A stretch of 64,000 bases of DNA from Gulosibacter hominis (GTDB lineage: Bacteria > Actinomycetota > Actinomycetes > Actinomycetales > Microbacteriaceae), in contig NZ_CAJGWQ010000010.1 of the NCBI RefSeq assembly GCF_904842695.1, forward strand, positions 1 to 64,000, read 5' to 3'. The notes under the pieces were generated by a model that saw only the letters and a program-made list of their open reading frames with translations, was not told the DNA's origin and did no database searches. Of this stretch, positions 43,182 through 51,879 are shown in pieces (positions within the stretch are counted from its first letter, which is position 1; every line of letters begins with the position of its first letter). The position numbers were made by a program, and so were the translations under genes.

Positions 43182-44096
43182 CTAGGGCTTCTTGTAGTCG
43201 GGCGCGGCCGGGGCGCCGACAAACTCTTCGTAAGTGCGCGCACCCGACTCGTGGTAGGCCGCGGCCACATCTTTACCGACATAGCGGAAGTGCCACGGCT
43301 CATACTCGTAACCCACCACATCCTGGGTGCCATTTTCGTAGCGCAGGATGAATCCGTACTTCCACGAGTTTTCTTTGAGCCACTTGCCAGGCTTGGTCTC
43401 GCCAAAACAACCCTCGAGGATGCAATCGGTGTTGGTTTCAAAAATATCCACTGCCAGGCCGGTCTGATGCTCGCTGAAGCCGGGCTTGGCGCTGGTTGCA
43501 TCCGCCGCTTCCTGCCCGAGCTGGTCAACGTATTCGGTGTAAAGCTCGGTCTGCAGCTCGTAGCTGCGGTAGCCGCTGGCGAAGTTGAGGTGATGGCCGG
43601 CTTTACCAGCCGCATCGTAGAGCTCGCGCGAGGCGTCGGCGGCTTCGCGGCGCATCGAGTGGTCGTTCACCGAGGGAACACCCACGCTCGAGAGTTTGAC
43701 AAGATTTTTGGGAACGAAGTCTTTTGCCAGCGGTCGCTGCTTATTGACGAGCGCGGTGATGCTATTTGGATCGTCGATGTCGATCTGCAGCCCCTGGGTA
43801 GACCCGTTCGGCTGCGCGGGCGTGGATGTTGGTGCGCTGATTGGCGTTGGAGTTGCGGTGGGCGTGGTCGTGCCGCTTGGCACCGCAACCACAATCGCGT
43901 CGTGCTGCCCCGAAACACCTGCCAGCGCAACGCCGGTGCCACCGACTGCCGCGCAGGCCACGACGACCGCGATCGCCAACCCGATGCCCTGCTTACGCCG
44001 AGCGCGCTTACGCTCACTCACGGCCACGGCAATCTCATGTGCACTGTGCGAGTGAGTCGCCTCGTCAGCCGTCTCGAGTTTTTCGAAATCCGCCAC
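43182..44096 (-). CDS. D-alanyl-D-alanine carboxypeptidase, VanY family
   Basis: 304 residues from GTG 44096, chosen because GAGGGG lies at the right distance; GTG 44111 is possible. One membrane helix at about 38-60 follows a basic cytoplasmic tail, then a Thr/Pro-rich spacer. The VanY domain has FASGYRSYELQTELY, KPGFSEHQTGLAVDI (zinc His and Asp) and YEPWHFRYVG (second zinc His). It trims the terminal D-Ala of peptidoglycan stem peptides outside the membrane. Confidence 0.92.
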   Translation of the reverse strand: MADFEKLETADEATHSHSAHEIAVAVSERKRARRKQGIGLAIAVVVACAAVGGTGVALAGVSGQHDAIVVAVPSGTTTPTATPTPISAPTSTPAQPNGSTQGLQIDIDDPNSITALVNKQRPLAKDFVPKNLVKLSSVGVPSVNDHSMRREAADASRELYDAAGKAGHHLNFASGYRSYELQTELYTEYVDQLGQEAADATSAKPGFSEHQTGLAVDIFETNTDCILEGCFGETKPGKWLKENSWKYGFILRYENGTQDVVGYEYEPWHFRYVGKDVAAAYHESGARTYEEFVGAPAAPDYKKP

Positions 44097-44215
44097 CAAG
44101 CATCCCCTCACCGAAAATCATCGCCCGGTTGCCGCACACCGCGCGGATACTCACCAGTCTGCCACCGGCGTCGCGGCAAAGTAAGTGCCACGACGAGATC
44201 CCCAGTAAATCGACC

Positions 44216-44671
44216 TCAAGCATCATCCGAAACGGCCGGCGGATACCAGCGCACCAGCTCAGTGCGCGCCCGCACTCGGGTGCCGTGGCGCAGGGCCACG
44301 ATCTCGCCGTGACCGGCCGCAAACACACGGCCCGACTGCCGCGCCAGCCGATCATCCGCGAGCGCCGATTCGAGCTCACGCACGCGCTTGCGCAGCTCCG
44401 ACACCTCGCGTCGCAGCTGCACCACCCGCGAAATCCCCTCCAGGCCAATGCCAGCGGCAGACAGCTCGCCAATTTCACGCAACCGGTTCACATCGGCGGT
44501 TGAGTAGCGCCGCACCCGGCCCGCGGTGCGCGCGGGCACCACGAGACCGAGGCGGTCGTATTGCCGGAGAGTTTGCGGATGCATCCCCGCCAGTTCGGCG
44601 GCGACGGCGATCGGAAATACCGGGTCATCTTCACCGAATTGTTTGTCGGTTATTTTCGCCACGCCCATCAC
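44216..44671 (-). CDS. hspR: HspR, MerR-type heat-shock repressor
   Basis: 151 residues. [41 protein letters not shown]-type MerR winged helix ([14 protein letters not shown] is diagnostic for HspR), then a coiled coil ([21 protein letters not shown]). HspR binds CTTGAGT-N7-ACTCAAG operators with DnaK as corepressor. It is the last gene of the dnaK operon, its start overlapping the dnaJ stop (ATGA). Three matching operators lie upstream of dnaK at 48479-48562. Confidence 0.93.
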   Translation of the reverse strand: MMGVAKITDKQFGEDDPVFPIAVAAELAGMHPQTLRQYDRLGLVVPARTAGRVRRYSTADVNRLREIGELSAAGIGLEGISRVVQLRREVSELRKRVRELESALADDRLARQSGRVFAAGHGEIVALRHGTRVRARTELVRWYPPAVSDDA

Positions 44672-45675
44672 CTCGCCGATGCCGAGCGAAGCAAATCTTC
44701 GCGCGGGTTTTCAGCGGGCGAGGCTGCGATGAACGCATCCAGGGCCTTTTGCTGTTCTTCACTCAGGCGGTTGGGCACCGCAATTTGCAGTTCGACGAGC
44801 AGGTCACCCGTGTGCTTCTTGGTTGCGACACCGCGGCCCTTGACCCGTAGTACGCGGCCACCACTCGAGTTGGCCGGCACGCGCACCTTCACCGGACTCC
44901 CCGAGAGCGTCGGCACCTCAACGGTGGCGCCGTTAACGGCCTCGGCGAAGGTTACCGGCAGTTTGATGCGCAGATTGTCACCGTCGCGTTCAAACACCGG
45001 ATGCGAGCGCACGGAGATTTCGAGAATGATGTCGCCAGCTTCGCCGCCGGTGGGGCTCGGTGCGCCCTTACCGCGCAGCCGAATCTTCTGCCCGTCCTTC
45101 ACTCCGGCGGGAATGTTCACGGTGAAGCTGCGGCCGTCACCGGTTGTGAGGTCGATCTTGCCGCCGAGCACCGCGGTGGTGAAATCGAGCGTGGTTTGCG
45201 CGCGCTGGTCCTGGCCACGCTGCGGGGCCGCGCGGCCCCCGAAACCGGCGGGGCCGTATCCACCCGCGCCGCCGAATAGGCCGCCGAGCAGGTCTTCATA
45301 GCCGGGGCCGGCGCCACCGGCTCGGGTCGAATACGACCAGCTGCCGCCGGTGCTTCCGGCGCCCTGATTGAACAGGCCTCCGAAAAGATCTTCAAAACCA
45401 CCCGCTGCGCCCGGACCACCCGCCGAGAAGCGGGCGCCGGATCCCATCGCGCGAATCTGGTCGTACTCTTTGCGTTTCTGCTGGTCAGAAAGCACATCGT
45501 AGGCCTCAGAGATTTCTTTGAATTTCTCTTCGGCGGCCTTATCGCCAGGGTTCGAGTCGGGGTGGTACTTGCGCGCCAGCTTGCGGTAGACCTTTTTCAG
45601 CTCTGCAGCCGAGACATCGTTGCTCACGCCGAGCGTTTTGTAAAAGTCTTTTTCAAACCAGTCTTGGCTCGCCAT
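44668..45675 (-). CDS. dnaJ: Co-chaperone DnaJ without zinc finger
   Basis: 335 residues. J domain at 1-75 with [15 protein letters not shown] (HPD motif stimulates DnaK ATPase), a long Gly/Phe region ([20 protein letters not shown]), then C-terminal substrate domains I and II ([20 protein letters not shown]). There is no cysteine in the whole protein, so the CxxCxGxG zinc finger of type I DnaJ is absent; it is the CbpA-like type II form. Third gene of the operon, coupled with hspR. Confidence 0.93.
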   Translation of the reverse strand: MASQDWFEKDFYKTLGVSNDVSAAELKKVYRKLARKYHPDSNPGDKAAEEKFKEISEAYDVLSDQQKRKEYDQIRAMGSGARFSAGGPGAAGGFEDLFGGLFNQGAGSTGGSWSYSTRAGGAGPGYEDLLGGLFGGAGGYGPAGFGGRAAPQRGQDQRAQTTLDFTTAVLGGKIDLTTGDGRSFTVNIPAGVKDGQKIRLRGKGAPSPTGGEAGDIILEISVRSHPVFERDGDNLRIKLPVTFAEAVNGATVEVPTLSGSPVKVRVPANSSGGRVLRVKGRGVATKKHTGDLLVELQIAVPNRLSEEQQKALDAFIAASPAENPREDLLRSASAR

Positions 45676-45719
45676 AGTTCGTCACCCACTTTCGCTGTGT
45701 TTGTTGATTGAGTTTGTGG

Positions 45720-45754
45720 GCGCACAGCGTGCGTGAGTTTCGCACGCTGTGCGC
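45720..45754. other. Perfect hairpin in the grpE-dnaJ spacer
   Basis: GCGCACAGCGTGCG (45720-45733), 7-base loop, CGCACGCTGTGCGC (45741-45754). There is no T-run, so it is probably not a terminator; it may stabilise or process the operon mRNA and adjust the dnaJ level. Confidence 0.7.
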
Positions 45755-45759
45755 TGAGA

Positions 45760-45816
45760 TGTGTTGGTTAGGATGCCGGCACGCCCCAGGCCTGTGTTGG
45801 TTAGGATGCCGGCACG
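45760..45816. repeat. 24-bp direct repeat covering the grpE stop
   Basis: TGTGTTGGTTAGGATGCCGG plus CACG occurs at 45760-45783 and again at 45793-45816, offset 33 bp. The second copy contains the grpE stop and its last codons, so the first copy is a duplicated gene end. Confidence 0.85.
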
Positions 45817-46487
45817 AACACGGCCACCTTGGCCGGCCGCAGCTCGATCTCACCGATGCGGTAGCCGAGTTCCACCACATCGGCGATCGTCTCTACCTCA
45901 ACCTCGGGGTTGGGCAGCTGCGCGATCGCTTCGTGGATCGTGGGGTCGAAGGTTTCGCCGGTGGCGCCGTATGCTTCCACGCCCATCCGCTCGATAATGC
46001 CGAGCAGCTTGTCGGCGATGACGCGCATTGCCGATCCCTCTTCGAGGTCGCCGGCCTGCTTGGCGCGGCCAAGGTCGTCAACCACGGGCAGCAGCTGCTT
46101 CACGAGTGAAGCGGTGGCGTGACTGCGCAATTCGGCTTTTTCACGCTCGGTGCGGCGGCGGTAGTTGGCATACTCGGCGGTCACGCGGCGCAGATCTTCG
46201 AGGTGTTCCGACTCGGTTTCGGCAGCCTCGGCCGGTTCGTCACCGTCGGTTGCCGGCGGTGTCATCGCCTCGTTGAGCAGATCGCGCAGATCGTCCTCGC
46301 TGATGGTGGGCAGATCGTCGGCGTTATCCGCGGCGGGTGCCTCAGCATCCGATGCGTCCGCGCTGGCGGCGCTGGGTTCTTCGGTCACGCCGTCACGGCC
46401 GGCGGCCGATGCATCCGCTGCACCGGCCGCCGCCATGTCGTCGCGAACCTCGTCACCCTCGGGTTGGTTGCGGTTCTCGTCGGTCAT
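45801..46487 (-). CDS. grpE: Nucleotide exchange factor GrpE
   Basis: 228 residues. An acidic, Ala-rich disordered N-terminus (1-85) is followed by the long dimeric helix (EHLEDLRRVTAEYANYRRRT) and the beta domain ending TFDPTIHEAIAQLPNP and VLELGYRIGEIELRPAKVAV-type motif (seen as VVELGYRIGEIELRPAKV). GrpE releases ADP from DnaK. Second gene of the operon, 17 bases after dnaK. The last codons lie in a duplicated 24-bp segment. Confidence 0.95.
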   Translation of the reverse strand: MTDENRNQPEGDEVRDDMAAAGAADASAAGRDGVTEEPSAASADASDAEAPAADNADDLPTISEDDLRDLLNEAMTPPATDGDEPAEAAETESEHLEDLRRVTAEYANYRRRTEREKAELRSHATASLVKQLLPVVDDLGRAKQAGDLEEGSAMRVIADKLLGIIERMGVEAYGATGETFDPTIHEAIAQLPNPEVEVETIADVVELGYRIGEIELRPAKVAVFVPAS

Positions 46488-46504
46488 GGCGTTTTCTTCT
46501 CCGT

Positions 46505-48361
46505 TTACTTGTTCTGCTCGTCTTCGTCGTCAACAACCTCGGCGTCGACGATGTCTTCGTCATCGGCCGGAGCGGCGCCGTCGGTGGGAGCCTGCGGCGC
46601 AGCCTCTTCCTGGCTGGCAGCGTAGATGGCCTGTCCGAGCTGCTGCTGCGATTCGTTGAGTTTGTCGAGCGCGGCCTTCACGGCGTCGTCGTCATCGCCA
46701 GCGAGTGCGGTCTTGAGCGCGTCGACATCTTCCTGCACCGAGTTCTTCACATCGGCGGGCAGCTTGTCTTCGTTCTCGTTGATGACCTTCTCAACCTGGT
46801 AGGCGGTCGATTCGGCGACGTTACGCTGCTCGGCAGCCTCGCGACGCTTCTTGTCTTCAGCCTCGTGCTCGGCAGCCTCACGGACCATGCGATCGATGTC
46901 TTCCTGCGGCAGCTTCGAGCCACCCGAAATGGTCATCGACTGCTCCTTGCCGGTGCCCTTGTCGGTGGCCGACACGTGGACGATACCGTTGGCGTCGATG
47001 TCGAAGGTGACCTCGATCTGCGGGATACCGCGTGGGGCCGGGGCGATACCGGTCAGCTCGAAAGTGCCGAGCGCCTTGTTGTCACGAGTGAACTCGCGCT
47101 CGCCCTGGAACACTTGGATCTGCACCGAAGGCTGGTTGTCTTCAGCGGTGGTGAAGGTCTCCGAGCGCTTAGTGGGGATCGCGGTGTTGCGATCGATGAG
47201 CTTGGTCATGATGCCGCCCTTGGTCTCAATACCGAGGCTCAGCGGGGTGACGTCAATGAGCAGCACATCCTTGCGCTCGCCCTTCAGCACTGCGGCCTGC
47301 AGGGCGGCACCCACTGCCACAACCTCGTCGGGGTTCACGCCCTTGTTGGGCTCGCGACCACCGGTGAGCTCCTTCACGAGGTCGGTGACGGCGGGCATAC
47401 GGGTCGAACCACCAACGAGCACGACGTGGTTAATGTCGCTGACGCTGACGCCGGCTTCACGAATGACGTCGTTGAACGGCTTCTTGGTGCGCTCGAGCAG
47501 ATCGGCGGTGAGCTCCTGGAACTTCGCACGGCTCAGGGTCGTGTCGAGGTTTGCGGGGCCCTCGTTGGTGAGCGAGAGGTAGGGCAGCTGGATGCTGCTG
47601 CTGGTCGAGCTCGACAGCTCCTTCTTGGCCTGCTCAGCGGCTTCTTTCAGACGCTGCAGAGCGATCTTGTCGTTTGAAACGTCAACACCGGTCTGGCTCT
47701 TGAACTCGCCGACGAGGTAGTCAACGACGCGCTGGTCCCAGTCGTCACCACCGAGGCGGTTGTCACCTGCAGTGGCGCGCACCTGGATGGTCGAGAAGTC
47801 GTCGTCCTTACCAACTTCGAGCAGCGAAACGTCGAAGGTACCGCCACCGAGGTCGAACACCAGGATGAGCTCGTCTTCCTGGCCCTTGTCGAGACCGTAG
47901 GCGAGCGCGGCGGCGGTGGGCTCGTTCACGATGCGCAGCACGTTGAGACCGGCGATCTCACCGGCTTCCTTGGTGGCCTGACGTTCGGCGTCGTTGAAGT
48001 AGGCGGGAACGGTGATCACGGCGTCGGTGACGGTGTCGCCGAGGTAGGTTTCAGCGTCGCGCTTGAGCTTGCCGAGGATGCGGGCCGAAATCTCCTGCGG
48101 AGTGTACTTCTTCGAGTCGATTTCCTGGGTCCAGTCGGTGCCCATGTGGCGCTTCACCGATGCGATGGTGCGGTCGACGTTGGTGACCGCCTGGCGCTTG
48201 GCCGGTTCACCGACCAGCACCTCGCCATCCTTGGTGAAACCAACCACCGAGGGGGTGGTACGAGCGCCCTCGGCGTTGGCGATGACCTTCGGCTCGCCAC
48301 CCTCGAGGACGGACACGACTGAGTTAGTGGTACCGAGGTCAATTCCAACGGCACGAGACAT
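46505..48361 (-). CDS. dnaK: Chaperone DnaK (Hsp70)
   Basis: 618 residues, AAGGAG upstream of ATG 48361. ATPase domain with [36 protein letters not shown] and [15 protein letters not shown]; linker [18 protein letters not shown]; substrate-binding domain and C-terminal lid with an acidic tail ([15 protein letters not shown]). It folds proteins and acts as HspR corepressor. First gene of dnaK-grpE-dnaJ-hspR. Confidence 0.97.
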   Translation of the reverse strand: MSRAVGIDLGTTNSVVSVLEGGEPKVIANAEGARTTPSVVGFTKDGEVLVGEPAKRQAVTNVDRTIASVKRHMGTDWTQEIDSKKYTPQEISARILGKLKRDAETYLGDTVTDAVITVPAYFNDAERQATKEAGEIAGLNVLRIVNEPTAAALAYGLDKGQEDELILVFDLGGGTFDVSLLEVGKDDDFSTIQVRATAGDNRLGGDDWDQRVVDYLVGEFKSQTGVDVSNDKIALQRLKEAAEQAKKELSSSTSSSIQLPYLSLTNEGPANLDTTLSRAKFQELTADLLERTKKPFNDVIREAGVSVSDINHVVLVGGSTRMPAVTDLVKELTGGREPNKGVNPDEVVAVGAALQAAVLKGERKDVLLIDVTPLSLGIETKGGIMTKLIDRNTAIPTKRSETFTTAEDNQPSVQIQVFQGEREFTRDNKALGTFELTGIAPAPRGIPQIEVTFDIDANGIVHVSATDKGTGKEQSMTISGGSKLPQEDIDRMVREAAEHEAEDKKRREAAEQRNVAESTAYQVEKVINENEDKLPADVKNSVQEDVDALKTALAGDDDDAVKAALDKLNESQQQLGQAIYAASQEEAAPQAPTDGAAPADDEDIVDAEVVDDEDEQNK

Positions 48362-48478
48362 AGTTGGGCTCCTTTTGTTTTGGGGTTTGGGATGAAAAGT
48401 TCTCGATCGGGGTTCGTGGTGAGTGTTTTCTTCTGAGTGCCTTTTGCGAGCACTTCTCTCGAAAACCCCAGATCAAAC

Positions 48479-48562
48479 CCTGAGTCGATCTGACTCAAGA
48501 ATACACCTGAGTCAACCCGTGTCAAGTCTGCAAACCTGAGAGTTGAGTGTGAGCGGCTCAAC
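48479..48562 (-). promoter_or_regulatory. dnaK promoter with three HAIR (HspR) operators
   Basis: On the minus strand: TTGACA (48520-48525), 16 bases, TATTCT (48498-48503). HAIR 1 at 48479-48499 is CTTGAGT-N7-ACTCAGG, one mismatch to the consensus CTTGAGT-N7-ACTCAAG, and covers the -10 and start. HAIR 2 at 48506-48526 is CTTGACA-N7-ACTCAGG and covers the -35. HAIR 3 at 48542-48562, GTTGAGT-N7-GCTCAAC, lies upstream. Confidence 0.85.
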
Positions 48563-48615
48563 TTTGGTGCGCAGGATGCGCGCAGCGCCGCGTAGCACAG
48601 ACGAACACGGCCGCC

Positions 48616-48662
48616 CGGGTACACCGCAACCACTCGGGTACACCGTCATAGCGGTGTACCCG
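48616..48662. promoter_or_regulatory. CGGGTACACCG operator-like repeat
   Basis: Half-site CGGGTACACCG at 48616-48626, repeated at 48635-48645 and inverted at 48652-48662. Direct-plus-inverted arrangement with 8- and 6-base gaps looks like a protein-binding site. It does not match HAIR. Confidence 0.4.
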
Positions 48663-48798
48663 AGCACTTTCGGCGGCTCTCAAACGCAACAGCACGGCAG
48701 TGCGGCGCCTCCACTCCCCCAGTCGCCGTCCCGATCGCCGCCCCGTCGCCCTCAACGCAACCCCGCCGGCGCCTCAATCACCGCCGCAACCCGGATTT

Positions 48799-48857
48799 GT
48801 ATGCCTCCGCGTCATCTGCATGTGGCACAACACACACAATTAACGCGAACCCACACA
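48799..48857. repeat. Hairpin element, copy 1
   Basis: 40-bp core at 48808-48847, bounded by imperfect inverted arms (CGCGTCATCTG and CAATTAACGCG). It is 35/40 identical to the plus-strand core at 53498-53537. The flanking bases are also conserved between the two copies but in the opposite orientation. It lies 225 bases before tcdA. Confidence 0.7.
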
Positions 48858-49071
48858 GAACACGGCTAGGTGGGTTGCACTCGGGTGGAGTGCGCGAAGC
48901 GGGAGGCGGGGCAGCGGGGCGGCGACTACCCACGCGACAGCGGCGCGACGCACTATTCTGACGGGTGGCGCATCGACGCGGGCGCGACACCCGCATCCAC
49001 ACCAACACCGGCAAGCGAACACAAGACGCAACCACCAGCATCCAGCCCCCACCCACAGAATCGAGACAACC

Positions 49072-49851
49072 ATGACGAACGAGCGGTTCGCGCGGCTCAA
49101 GCTGCTACTCGGAGACGAAGGCCTCGAAAAACTCCAGAACGCCACGGTCATGGTCGTCGGCCTCGGCGGTATCGGCTCGTCCTGCGCCGAAGCCCTCGCG
49201 CGCGGCGGCGTGGGCACGCTCATCCTGCTCGACCGCGACACCATCGAACCCAGCAACATCAACCGGCAGGCCATCGCCTTCGTCTCGACGGTCGGCCGAG
49301 TCAAGGCTGAAGTCATGGCCGGCATGGTCGCCGATATCAATCCCGACTGCACCGTCCACGCCAAGCAGGTGTATCTCAACCGCGACAATCTCGCATCCGA
49401 ATTCGCCCAGTTCCCGCGCCCCGACTACGTGATCGACTGCATCGACGTCGTCACCAGCAAAATCGAAATTGCGCAGTGGTGCGCCGAAAACCGTGTGCAC
49501 CTCATCTCGTCCATGGGCGGCGGCAACAAACTCGACCCGAGCTACCTCAGCTTCGCGAAAATCCACAAAACCAAACTCTGCCCGCTCGCCAAGGCGATCC
49601 GACAGGTGTGCATCCGCCGACGCATCCGCGGACTCGAGGTGCTGTATTCATCCGAAGTGCCGGTCAATATTGCCGACAAGGGCAGCGGCACCAAAGCCGA
49701 AACGCTCGGCACCATGAGCTATATGCCGCCGATTATGGGGCAGATGCTCGCCGGCAAGGTGATCCGCCGCCTGGTTGGGCTTGAAGAAACTCCACTCGCC
49801 CCGCGCATCGGCAACCCGGCCGACGAAAGCCAGCCCCCAACAGAGTCGTGA
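49072..49851 (+). CDS. tcdA: tRNA threonylcarbamoyladenosine dehydratase (TcdA/CsdL)
   Basis: 259 residues of the ThiF/E1 superfamily. ATP-binding VMVVGLGGIGSSCAEALAR; Asp and Arg in LLDRDTIEPSNINRQ; DCIDVVTSKIEI and the catalytic-loop region LISSMGGGNKLDP; GTMSYMPPIMGQMLAG near the end, as in TcdA. It cyclises t6A at position 37 of ANN-decoding tRNAs with ATP. Its stop overlaps the start of the TatD gene (GTGA). Confidence 0.93.
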   Translation: MTNERFARLKLLLGDEGLEKLQNATVMVVGLGGIGSSCAEALARGGVGTLILLDRDTIEPSNINRQAIAFVSTVGRVKAEVMAGMVADINPDCTVHAKQVYLNRDNLASEFAQFPRPDYVIDCIDVVTSKIEIAQWCAENRVHLISSMGGGNKLDPSYLSFAKIHKTKLCPLAKAIRQVCIRRRIRGLEVLYSSEVPVNIADKGSGTKAETLGTMSYMPPIMGQMLAGKVIRRLVGLEETPLAPRIGNPADESQPPTES

Positions 49852-50663
49852 CAGCGCTGCTCGACACCCACTTTCACTACGATTTCGTGCCGCCGCCGTC
49901 ACGCGAGCCGCTCGTGCAGCAACTGGCGGATGCGGGGATCACGGTGGTTGCGCAAACGGTCACACCGTCGGGTTTCGTGCGGCTTGAGGCCGATGAGCGT
50001 CAGCGTCTGGGGATGCATCCCAGCAGCCAGCAACCGAAGGCACCGCTTCTTTCGCTCGGTTTTCATCCCTGGTATATCGGCGACGATGCCGAGCATGAGC
50101 TCGAGGTTTTTCAGGATGCGCTCGCCCGAACCCGGTTTATTGGCGAGATCGGGCTCGATTTCGCGCCGCGGCGGCTGGCTGCGGTGCCGGCTGCAACACA
50201 GCTCGACGTGTTGCGCCGGATGCTGCAGGCAATACAGCAGACGGTGTCTGGTCGGCCGTTCGTTCTGTCGATTCACGCGGTGCGCGCAGCCTCCGAGGTG
50301 CTTGAGTTATTGGCGGAGTGCCGGGTAGACACTGCCGCGATCGTGCCGGTTTTTCATCGCTTCGGCGGCACGAGTGACGAGCTGACGCGGTTGATGCGCG
50401 CGGGCGGATTCATTTCGGTGGGCACGCAAATGCTCGACACTAAGCGTGGGCGCGCCTATGCCACGCAGGTGCCAGAGGGTCGGCTGCTGCTTGAGACCGA
50501 CCTGCCCGCCGCATCCGGTACTGCAACCGACCCGGCGCAAGAAGTGATCGCATCCCTGCGCGCGACCGTCAACGAACTCGCCCGGCTGCGGGGCGTGGAT
50601 GCAGGGCAACTTACGGCGCGGATCTCACGAACGAGCGCGCGGCTCTACGGTGCCGCGAACTAG
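49848..50663 (+). CDS. TatD-family metal-dependent hydrolase
   Basis: 271 residues. TIM-barrel amidohydrolase with LDTHFHYDF (first metal His pair), FHPWYIG, FIGEIGLDFAPRR (metal Glu), FVLSIHAVRA (His) and LLLETDLPA (metal Asp). TatD proteins are nucleases acting on single-stranded or damaged DNA. GTG 49848 overlaps the tcdA stop by 4 bases; the gene converges on the broken transporter. Confidence 0.88.
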   Translation: MTALLDTHFHYDFVPPPSREPLVQQLADAGITVVAQTVTPSGFVRLEADERQRLGMHPSSQQPKAPLLSLGFHPWYIGDDAEHELEVFQDALARTRFIGEIGLDFAPRRLAAVPAATQLDVLRRMLQAIQQTVSGRPFVLSIHAVRAASEVLELLAECRVDTAAIVPVFHRFGGTSDELTRLMRAGGFISVGTQMLDTKRGRAYATQVPEGRLLLETDLPAASGTATDPAQEVIASLRATVNELARLRGVDAGQLTARISRTSARLYGAAN

Positions 50664-51294
50664 TCGAGTAGATCTTCTTCGTCGAGTTTGCCCGCGAGCG
50701 CACGGGCTTCGAGATGCTCGAGGTGGGCAATCTGCCACACCTCTTTGGCGGCAAATACATTGATGGCGATGATGGTGACGCCGAGGATGATGTCGGGCCA
50801 GCCTGATCGGGTGAGTGCGGTGATGAATCCGATGAGGATGATGAGGATGTTTACGATGACGTCGTTGCGGGCCGACAGATAGGCGACGCGCGCCATTGAG
50901 CTTTGGGTTTTTCGGAAGGGCACCAGGATGAGCGCACAGGCCAGATTGACGATACCGGCACCGCCCGCTGTGATGGCGAGAAGGAGCGGATCTGGCGCGT
51001 CAGGGTTGATGACTTTGCGGATCGCTTCGCCGGCGGCGAATAGTGCGGGGATGCAGATGAGGAATGCGAGCATTTTGCCGGTTACGGCGCGGGCGTGCAG
51101 CGACCATCCGAGGGCAAGGAAGATCAGGTGTTGATGGCGACATCTTCGAGCAGGTCGATGGAGTCGGCGAGCAGCGACACCGACCCGAGTTTGAGCGCCA
51201 TGGTGAACTCGACGCCGAAGTAGGCAAGGTTGAGGTCCGCAACCCAGAGCACCGCGATACCGAGCTTGCGCTTGAGTTCGGGTGAACTGTCCAT
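50660..51294 (-). pseudogene. CDF-like cation transporter with a one-base frameshift
   Basis: The frame from ATG 51294 encodes DSSPELKRKLGIAVLWVADL and the first helices up to LLADSIDLLEDVAINT, then meets TGA at 51124-51126. The remaining helices continue in another frame from LIFLALGWSLHARAV to the end KLDEEDLLD at 50660. One missing C at about 51127 restores a continuous protein of 211 residues. The text ADSIDLLEDVAIN fits the HxxxD/CDF helix pattern of cation efflux proteins (with Ile/Leu replacing part of the usual metal motif). Either a genuine loss of function or a sequencing error; no slippery sequence is seen. Confidence 0.75.
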
Positions 51295-51349
51295 ACGCCA
51301 AGTATCACATTGGATGCGGTGGGCCCAATCGCATATTGAAAGTACCGCG

Positions 51350-51715
51350 CTAGTTGTCTTCTTCCTCGCCGGGTACTTGTTCGGGGACCTGCACGAAAAA
51401 GCGTGACGAGATGGCGAGCAGTTCGCGCATGAGCTCGTATTGGCCGCCGTGCATGTTCCAGATTTCGTCTTCACCAGCCGCTTCGGGCCGCTCGTAGATC
51501 GAGTCGGTTGCGTTGACGTCGGCCAGCCAGCCGTTGTCGTAGTAGGCCATGAGGGGTTGCATAGCCTCGTTGAAGGCTTCGATGGCCTTGAGCCCCTCGG
51601 CAGCTTTTTCGTATGCGGCGCGGGCCTTGACGAGGTTGTTTTGCGCGATGCCCAGGCGCTCGAGGGCCGCCTGCTGTTCTGGTGTGTGTTCGATGGGTGC
51701 CGTGTCGTTGTTCAT
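51350..51715 (-). CDS. Small cytoplasmic protein, DUF4298-like
   Basis: 121 residues from ATG 51715. The N-terminal half is a helical hairpin (RLGIAQNNLVKARAAYEKAA) and the second half has MQPLMAYYDNGWLADV, close to the L-x2-YY-x-S-x-W-x2-D motif of DUF4298 proteins, then EDEIWNMHGG. Function unknown. It lies upstream of the broken transporter on the same strand. Confidence 0.65.
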   Translation of the reverse strand: MNNDTAPIEHTPEQQAALERLGIAQNNLVKARAAYEKAAEGLKAIEAFNEAMQPLMAYYDNGWLADVNATDSIYERPEAAGEDEIWNMHGGQYELMRELLAISSRFFVQVPEQVPGEEEDN

Positions 51716-51879
51716 GGTTTTACTGTGGCACACGGCGACCGCCTGCAACAGTCCTGACCATCTCGTTCGCCCGCCGTTCACCTGCGGCAACCATGCTGCA
51801 TCCAGGCACTCGCATCGGCGCCCCAGCTGCGCACCCAGTCGAGCGCATCCCGAACCAGCAGCGTCAAAGGACAAAATCC

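Larger units (their letters stand above)
48563..49071. other. Gene-free stretch upstream of tcdA with palindromes
   Basis: About 510 bases without a credible gene. It holds an 11-bp perfect inverted repeat CGGGTACACCG-N6-CGGTGTACCCG (48635-48662) with an extra half-site at 48616-48626, and the first copy of the 40-bp hairpin element (48808-48847). The plus-strand frame at 48870-49310 overlaps tcdA and is a shadow. Confidence 0.7.

Noticed and set aside
51100-51140. Programmed frameshift in the cation transporter
   Set aside because: No slippery heptamer or downstream structure at the junction; a mutation or sequencing error is simpler.
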